Source: Streptomyces aurantiogriseus (GTDB lineage Bacteria; Actinomycetota; Actinomycetes; Streptomycetales; Streptomycetaceae). From it: a stretch of 64,000 bases of DNA. Location of the stretch: assembly GCF_014649375.1 (NCBI RefSeq), contig NZ_BMSX01000014.1, positions 62,001-126,000 of the forward strand. The letters run 5' to 3'. The translations under genes were made by a program, and so were the position numbers. Every line of letters begins with the position of its first letter. Within the stretch, counting starts at the first letter, position 1. A model generated the notes under the pieces. It did no database searches, was not told the origin of the DNA, and worked only from the letters and a program-made list of their open reading frames with translations. This document shows positions 59,273 to 64,000 of this stretch, one piece after another.

Positions 59273-60175
59273 TCAGCCGGCCTCGTCCGGTACCCGCAGC
59301 CCGGCCAGGCGCTCCGGGTCGGCCAGGATGTGCAGGGCGACGATCCTGCCGTCGACGACCGTGACGCCCATGACCGACAGCAGCTGCCCGTCGGGGGCGT
59401 TGAGGATGCCGACCTCGCCGTTGACCAGCGCGATACGGCCGTAGGGGGCGAACTGGCGGAACAGCAGCGCCTGTTCGGCGACCGCCTCGGCCCCGCGCAC
59501 CAGCTTGGACGCGGCCGCGCCCCGCACCAGCGTCCCGGAGTCGGCGCGCAGCACCACGTCGGGGTCGAGGACGGCGAGCAGTGCCTCGAAGTCGCCGGCC
59601 CGGCAGGCGGCCAGGAAGGCGTCGACGATCTCCCGCTGTCGGGCGAGGTCGGGCTCCGGGGAGGGTGTGGCGCCCTGGACCCGGCGGCGGGCGCGGCTGG
59701 CGAGCTGCCGGGTCGCGGCCGAACTGCGTTCCACGATCGGCGCGATGTCGTCGAAGGGCACGGCGAAGAGGTCGTGCAGCACGAACGCGAGCCGCTCGGC
59801 GGGCTCCAGGGTCTCCAGGACGACGAGCAGGGCGAGGCCCACCGAGTCGGCCTGGAGCACCTCCTGTTCCGGGTCGATCGAGGAGAGGGGGCGGAGGACG
59901 GGGTCGGGGACGAACGTCTCGTGGCCGTCGTCCATCGGCTGCTCCCGGCGGGCCGTGCGTGAGCGCAGCATGTCCAGGCAGACCCGGCCGATGACGGTGG
60001 TGAGCCAGCCGCCGAGGTTGCGGACGTCGCTCGTGTCGGTGCGGCTGAGCTTGAGCCAGGTCTCCTGGACGGCGTCGTCGGCCTCGGCGAGCGAGCCGAG
60101 CATCCGGTAGGCCACGGCCTTGAGGTGCGAGCGGTGCTCCTCGAAGCGGTCCGCCAGCACTTCTTCGTCGTTCAT
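59273..60175 (-). CDS. sigJ: SigJ-type ECF sigma factor with SnoaL-like C-terminal domain
   Basis: A 300-residue sigma factor. Region 2 is RSHLKAVAYRMLGSLAEADD and AVQETWLKLS; region 4 includes LEPAERLAFVLHDLFAVPFD and IVERSSAATRQLASRARRRV. The C-terminal 110 residues form an NTF2/SnoaL-like fold (VDAFLAACRAGDFEALLAVL), as in ECF41/SigJ proteins where it controls activity. ATG 60175 was chosen; ATG 60190 is in frame, and the two lie in a tandem 15-base repeat of ribosome site and start. SigJ is linked to oxidative stress in mycobacteria. Confidence 0.88.
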   Translation of the reverse strand: MNDEEVLADRFEEHRSHLKAVAYRMLGSLAEADDAVQETWLKLSRTDTSDVRNLGGWLTTVIGRVCLDMLRSRTARREQPMDDGHETFVPDPVLRPLSSIDPEQEVLQADSVGLALLVVLETLEPAERLAFVLHDLFAVPFDDIAPIVERSSAATRQLASRARRRVQGATPSPEPDLARQREIVDAFLAACRAGDFEALLAVLDPDVVLRADSGTLVRGAAASKLVRGAEAVAEQALLFRQFAPYGRIALVNGEVGILNAPDGQLLSVMGVTVVDGRIVALHILADPERLAGLRVPDEAG

Positions 60176-60209
60176 GCTCCCCCTGTTCATGCTCTCCCTG
60201 TCGAGGGAA

Positions 60210-60953
60210 CTATCGGTTGAAGAGTTCGAAGGCCACGGCCGGCTTGCCGCCGAAGCGCTTCCCCACGGAGTGCGCGATCTCGGTCAGGAAGCCGCGGGCG
60301 TAGGCCTCCGGTTCCTCGTCGGTCAACGCCTCGATGTACGTGCGGTGTTCGAGCAGTGAGGCCACGGCCCGCTCCAGGCCCGCCGTGGCGTCCACGGCGT
60401 GGGTGGGTGTCGCGGATCCGGCGACGGCGACCCAGCGGACGCCGTTCCACGGCTGAAGGCCCTGCTCGGCCAGTTCCGGGAAGATCCAGCGGTTGCCGGC
60501 GTCCGCGGCCGCGTCGAGGGTGGCGCGGCCGACGGCCACGTGGTCGGGCGTGTTCCAGGCGACCCCGCCCCAGGTGTCGCGGTGGTTCAGGGTGATCACG
60601 AGCTCGGGGCGGTGCCGGCGGATGGCGGCGGCGATGTCGCGGCGCAGGGCGACCCCGTACTCGATCACGCCGTCCCTGTGGTCGAGGAACTCCACCTCCG
60701 ACACACCCACGACGGCCGCGCTCGCCCGCTGCTCCCGCTCCCGCAGCGGGCCGCACTCGGCGGGCGGGACGGTGTCGATGCCCGCCTCGCCGCGGGTCGC
60801 CAGCACATAGGCGACCTCGCGGCCGGCGTCGGTCCAGGCGGCGATCGCCGCGGAGCACCCGTACTCGAGGTCGTCCGGGTGCGCCACGACGGCGAGGGCG
60901 CGCCGCCAGTCCTCGGGCATGGGCTTGAGCTGAGTGATCGTCGGCTCGGTCAT
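60210..60953 (-). CDS. PIG-L family deacetylase
   Basis: A 247-residue zinc-dependent deacetylase. AHPDDLEYG (24-32) gives His25, Asp27 and Asp28 for metal and catalysis; the later histidine is in NTPDHVAVGR. The family removes acetyl groups from N-acetylglucosamine-type substrates; MshB and Mca in mycothiol metabolism belong to it. The present protein may act in that or in antibiotic pathways. A TAGTCT (-10-like) lies just 8 bases before ATG 60953 and no ribosome site exists, so it is probably leaderless. Confidence 0.85.
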   Translation of the reverse strand: MTEPTITQLKPMPEDWRRALAVVAHPDDLEYGCSAAIAAWTDAGREVAYVLATRGEAGIDTVPPAECGPLREREQRASAAVVGVSEVEFLDHRDGVIEYGVALRRDIAAAIRRHRPELVITLNHRDTWGGVAWNTPDHVAVGRATLDAAADAGNRWIFPELAEQGLQPWNGVRWVAVAGSATPTHAVDATAGLERAVASLLEHRTYIEALTDEEPEAYARGFLTEIAHSVGKRFGGKPAVAFELFNR

Positions 60954-61008
60954 GCCCGCAGACTAGCCGGGGCGCGCGGCCTGGCACCTGCGACTTTTCC
61001 GAGGCGCG

Positions 61009-62310
61009 TCAGACCTCGTCGCGGGTGAGCGCCAGCAGCCGGTCGAGGACGCGGGGGCCGCCGGCGCGGACGCCGTCGTGCTCGAACTCGTCGGTGACCC
61101 ACGTCCGCAGGCCGCGGACGGCGCGAGCGGTCCGCAGGGAGTGGGCGGTGTCGACGTAGAGATCGTCGTGGTAGATCGCCGCCGCGACCGGGACCTCGTT
61201 GGCGGCGAGGCGGGTGGGGTCGTACAGGGGCGTCCAGTCGGTGCGGGCGGCCAGGAGGCCGGCGGTCTCGCGCAGCGGGCGCAGCGCGGGGTCGCAGTCG
61301 AACAGCCAGGGGTGGACGGTCTCGCCGGTGAACAGCAGCGGTCCGTCGCCGGTGAGCGTCTTCGCCGCGTCGAACTGGGGGAACTCGGCGCGCACCCGGT
61401 CGGCCGCCCAGGCGGTGGGGCGGGTGTCCTGGCCGTAGATCGCCTCGTGGACGAGGGCGTAGAGGGGGTGGCTCGCGTAGGAGAGCAGGCCCTGGAGCTC
61501 CTCCTGGAAGGCGTCGGACAGGGCGGGGCCCTGCGGGGTGGGGACGAAGGCCTCTTCGAGGAGGTAGTGCAGACGGTGGCTGCCCTCGCTGCCGCCGAGG
61601 AGGATGCCGAGGCTCTGGAAGGCCTCGACGGTCAGCCGGTAGCCGTTCGGGAGGGTCACCTCGTGCGTGAGGAGGTGGTCGGCGATACGGCGGGCGCGGT
61701 CGACGTCCTGCGGGTAGCGAGCGTAGTGCGCGGCGACCTTGCGCTCCATGCGCGGGTAGGCGGCGCGGTAGACGTCGTCGGCGTGGGCGTCCAGGGAGGG
61801 CAGTCCACCGGTGATCACGGCGGCGGTGAGGCCCTCGGGGGCGAGGGAGAGGTAGGTGACCGCGCAGAAGCCGCCGAAGCTCTGGCCGAGGACGGTCCAG
61901 GGCGCGCCGCCGGTGACCTCGCGGCGCACCAGCTCGCAGTCGCGGACGATGGCGTCGGCGCGGAAGCGGGTGAGGTAGTCGGCCTGTTCGGCGGGGCCGC
62001 CGCGCAGCGGGAGCGTCTGGCGGTTGGCGGGGGTGGAGTGGCCGGTGCCGCGCTGGTCGAGCAGGAGGACGCGGTACTCCTTCAGGGCGCGGCCCAGCCA
62101 GGCCTGCCTGCCGACGAACCGGTTGGCGCCGAAGCCGGGGCCGCCCTGGAGATAGAGCAGCCACGGAAGGTCCTGGCCCGCCTTGTCGCTCGCGACGACC
62201 TCCCGGGCGTAGAGCTCGATCGTCTCGCCGGCCGGGTCGGCGTGGTCGAGGGGCACGGTGAAGTGGCGGTCGGTGAGGACGACGCCGGGCTGGCGGTAGC
62301 TGAGGGACAA
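61009..62310 (-). CDS. S33-family alpha/beta hydrolase (proline iminopeptidase-like)
   Basis: A 433-residue hydrolase. LLYLQGGPGFGANRF is the oxyanion loop, DQRGTGHS is typical of S33, and GQSFGGFCA holds S144. The late histidine lies in VTDEFEHDGV. The enzymes cleave N-terminal residues or esters. TTG 62310 is a rare start, but GGGAGCCTCTG is 6 bases upstream and supports it. It lies on the same strand as the LacI gene upstream, with a 102-base gap. Confidence 0.88.
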   Translation of the reverse strand: MSLSYRQPGVVLTDRHFTVPLDHADPAGETIELYAREVVASDKAGQDLPWLLYLQGGPGFGANRFVGRQAWLGRALKEYRVLLLDQRGTGHSTPANRQTLPLRGGPAEQADYLTRFRADAIVRDCELVRREVTGGAPWTVLGQSFGGFCAVTYLSLAPEGLTAAVITGGLPSLDAHADDVYRAAYPRMERKVAAHYARYPQDVDRARRIADHLLTHEVTLPNGYRLTVEAFQSLGILLGGSEGSHRLHYLLEEAFVPTPQGPALSDAFQEELQGLLSYASHPLYALVHEAIYGQDTRPTAWAADRVRAEFPQFDAAKTLTGDGPLLFTGETVHPWLFDCDPALRPLRETAGLLAARTDWTPLYDPTRLAANEVPVAAAIYHDDLYVDTAHSLRTARAVRGLRTWVTDEFEHDGVRAGGPRVLDRLLALTRDEV

Positions 62311-62412
62311 CAGAGGCTCCCGGGACGATCGGTGTGCGGGCCGCGTCCCAGTTCAGCACATGTCCGGGCGGCACAGGAGCCTGGGGATCATGAACTGCTA
62401 CTGAACGGGCGC

Positions 62413-63444
62413 TCAGCGCGCCGACAGGCTGGAGCGTCGCACCACCAGCTCCGGCTGGAGCACCACGCGCCGGTGCTCGTGCGCCCGCTTCCTGCCGTCG
62501 GGCTCCTCCTCGGTCTCCTCCAGGAGCATCTCGGCGGCCAGGGCGCCCATGGTGACGGCGGGCTGGCGGACCGAGGTGAGGGGAACGGCCGCGGCGGCGG
62601 CGAACTCGATGTCGTCGTAGCCGACGATCGCGAGGTCGTCGGGGACGTTGATCCCGGCCGCGTACATGGCCTGCAGGACACCGAGGGCGAGCAGGTCGTT
62701 GGCGCAGAACACGGCGGTCGGGCGGTCGGCGAGGCCCAGCAGACGGGCACCCGCGTCCCGGCCCGCGGCGACGTCGAGCCGCTCGGTGGGCAGTTCCCGC
62801 AGGTGTTCCGGGCCCAGGCCCGCCTCGGCGAGCGCGTTGAGGGCGCCGGTGCGCCGGTCGCGGACCTGGTTGAAGCCGGGCGGGCCGCTGACGTAGGCGA
62901 TCGAGCGGTGCCCGGCATCGATGAGGTGGCGTACGGCGAGGGCGCCGCCGGCCACGTCGTCGACGGAGACCGAGCACTCGGTGGTACCCTCCGCGACCCG
63001 GTCGACCAGTACGAAGGGGATGTTGTGCCGGCGGAAGGCGTCGATGTTGCGTCCGGTGGCGTCGGCCGGGGTGAGCAGCACGCCCCGCACCCGCTGCTCG
63101 GCGAAGAGGGAGAGGTACTCGGCCTCCTCCCCGGGGCTCTGGGCGCTGTTGCAGACCATCACGCCGAGGCCGGCCTCGCGCGCGGCCCGCTCGGCGCCGC
63201 GCGCGACGTCGACGAAGAAGGGGTTGCCCATGTCGAGGACGAGCAGGCCCATGATCCGGCTGCGGCCCGCGCGCAGCTGGCGCGCGGACTCGCTGCGGAC
63301 GTAACCGAGCCGGTCTATCGCGGACAGCACACGGGCACGGGTCTCGGAGGCCACCGTGTCCGGGCGGTTGATGACGTTGGACACGGTGCCCACCGACACT
63401 CCGGCGACGCGAGCGACGTCCTTGATACCCACCGACTGGGTCAT
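62413..63444 (-). CDS. LacI-family transcriptional regulator
   Basis: A 343-residue regulator. The N-terminal helix-turn-helix reads IKDVARVAGVSVGTVSNVIN and the hinge RSESARQLRAGRS. The rest is a periplasmic-binding-like sensor (GLLVLDMGNPFFVDVARGAE; AIVGYDDIEFAAAAAVPLTS). It likely senses a sugar. ATG 63444 follows GGAGG by 10 bases. Upstream on the same strand lies a secreted BNR-repeat enzyme, so the locus probably concerns polysaccharide use. Confidence 0.9.
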   Translation of the reverse strand: MTQSVGIKDVARVAGVSVGTVSNVINRPDTVASETRARVLSAIDRLGYVRSESARQLRAGRSRIMGLLVLDMGNPFFVDVARGAERAAREAGLGVMVCNSAQSPGEEAEYLSLFAEQRVRGVLLTPADATGRNIDAFRRHNIPFVLVDRVAEGTTECSVSVDDVAGGALAVRHLIDAGHRSIAYVSGPPGFNQVRDRRTGALNALAEAGLGPEHLRELPTERLDVAAGRDAGARLLGLADRPTAVFCANDLLALGVLQAMYAAGINVPDDLAIVGYDDIEFAAAAAVPLTSVRQPAVTMGALAAEMLLEETEEEPDGRKRAHEHRRVVLQPELVVRRSSLSAR

Positions 63445-63523
63445 CGGGCAGGGACCTCCAGGAATACGAGGGGCGGCGGGAAGGCCTTCACATTACCGTC
63501 GGACCGCCCCGGAACAGCGGTGG

Positions 63524-64000
63524 TCAGGCGGGCAGGCGGAAGTTGAGGTTGCGCAGCGCCGAGGGCGTCGTCCCGCTGGACTTCTCCTGGTACATGATCG
63601 ACAGGAAGTTGTCCTGGGCGATGCGCGTCTCGTCGATGACCACCTCGCCGAAGGCGCTGAGCCCGGCGCCGACGCCGTCGTACAGGATCGTCCAGTCCGT
63701 GTATCCGGATGCCTTGGAGGCTCCGGCGATGCGGCAGAAGGGGAAGATCGCGTACGCGTTGTCGTACTTGTCGAGGATCAGCTTGGTGCGCTGGCTGGAG
63801 TTCAGCGGGACCGGTATCTCGGTCTTCTGCCAGGCTCCGGAGGAGTTCTTGCGGACGTGGAAGGCGCGGCCGTTGTTCGTGCGGTCGGTGACGTAGTTGG
63901 TGGTGCACTGGCCGAAGCGGCCGGGGACGTAGCTGATGACGGCGTGCGGCAGGCCGGCCGAGTCGGTGAACTGGCTCTCCTGGTTCATCAGGGAGTGGTC
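63524..64000 (-). CDS. 3' end of a BNR-repeat secreted glycan-active protein (partial)
   Basis: The last 158 codons or so of a gene that begins beyond the right edge. ESQFTDSAGLPHAVISYVPG, FCRIAGASKASGYTDWTILY and QEKSSGTTPSALRNLNFRLP fit the BNR-4 type, secreted rhamnogalacturonan- or polysaccharide-binding lyases and hydrolases. The reading frame is open to 64000. It lies upstream of the LacI gene, which may control it. Confidence 0.7.
   Translation of the reverse strand, partial: DHSLMNQESQFTDSAGLPHAVISYVPGRFGQCTTNYVTDRTNNGRAFHVRKNSSGAWQKTEIPVPLNSSQRTKLILDKYDNAYAIFPFCRIAGASKASGYTDWTILYDGVGAGLSAFGEVVIDETRIAQDNFLSIMYQEKSSGTTPSALRNLNFRLPA

Noticed and set aside
1..64000. CRISPR arrays, tRNA or rRNA genes, prophage or integrase modules
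   Set aside because: No regularly spaced repeats, cloverleaf sequences, rRNA-like stretches or integrase/terminase genes were seen.

Overview
The window is a high-GC stretch of a Streptomyces-type actinomycete chromosome. Third codon positions are almost all G or C, GTG starts are frequent, many genes follow GGAGG-type ribosome binding sites, and several genes appear to lack a leader. Typical families are present: SpoIIE/PAS phosphatase, LAL-type LuxR regulator, DUF5999, DUF4235, ROK, F420-linked enzymes and a DmdR-type iron box. There is no rRNA, tRNA, replication or ribosomal gene, no complete insertion sequence and no CRISPR array. The content (regulators, small enzymes, transporters, decayed genes) suggests an accessory or chromosome-arm region rather than the core.

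Layout. 1-5.1 kb: a broken GH2 glycosidase, a PAS-GAF-PP2C-HATPase phosphatase and a sigma-like/ricin-lectin membrane protein. 5.4-9.8 kb: AraC regulator divergent from a PhyH dioxygenase, an aldo-keto reductase and an ankyrin/HEAT protein. 10.2-16.4 kb: a LAL LuxR regulator followed by three alpha/beta hydrolases and an MBL hydrolase. 16.4-24.3 kb: flavoprotein, acyltransferase, LysE exporter, deazaflavin oxidoreductase, CDF metal exporter, glutathionyl-hydroquinone reductase-like enzyme, DUF4235, a secreted six-cysteine protein, VOC and PPOX proteins. 24.4-30.5 kb: DUF1304/TetR pair with a twin operator, lipoprotein, quinone reductase, and an ALDH/ADH operon divergent from a MarR regulator with two dyads between them. 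30.7-38.1 kb: STAS protein, PRPP synthetase variant, a deletion scar joining two gene remnants, DUF4230, a compact six-gene Mrp/Mbh-like antiporter operon and VanZ. 38.1-50.3 kb: a 104-bp MITE-like element, MFS exporter, SDR, PHP, HAD and FUSC genes, a candidate small RNA, NAD-dependent epimerase, ROK regulator, phosphotransferase and HD protein. 50.4-64 kb: FBP zinc protein, second FUSC protein, lactonase lipoprotein whose 5' end contains a dispersed repeat, iron-box-controlled DUF2470 protein, TetR/P450 pair, pentapeptide protein, SigJ-type ECF factor, PIG-L deacetylase, S33 peptidase, LacI regulator and the end of a BNR-repeat secreted protein.

The genes work mostly as small regulator-plus-enzyme units: regulator beside target with visible operators (DUF1304/TetR, MarR/ALDH-ADH, TetR/P450, ROK). 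The most notable larger unit is the translationally coupled cation antiporter operon. Two loci (1-364 and about 32.58 kb) look like the products of deletions.
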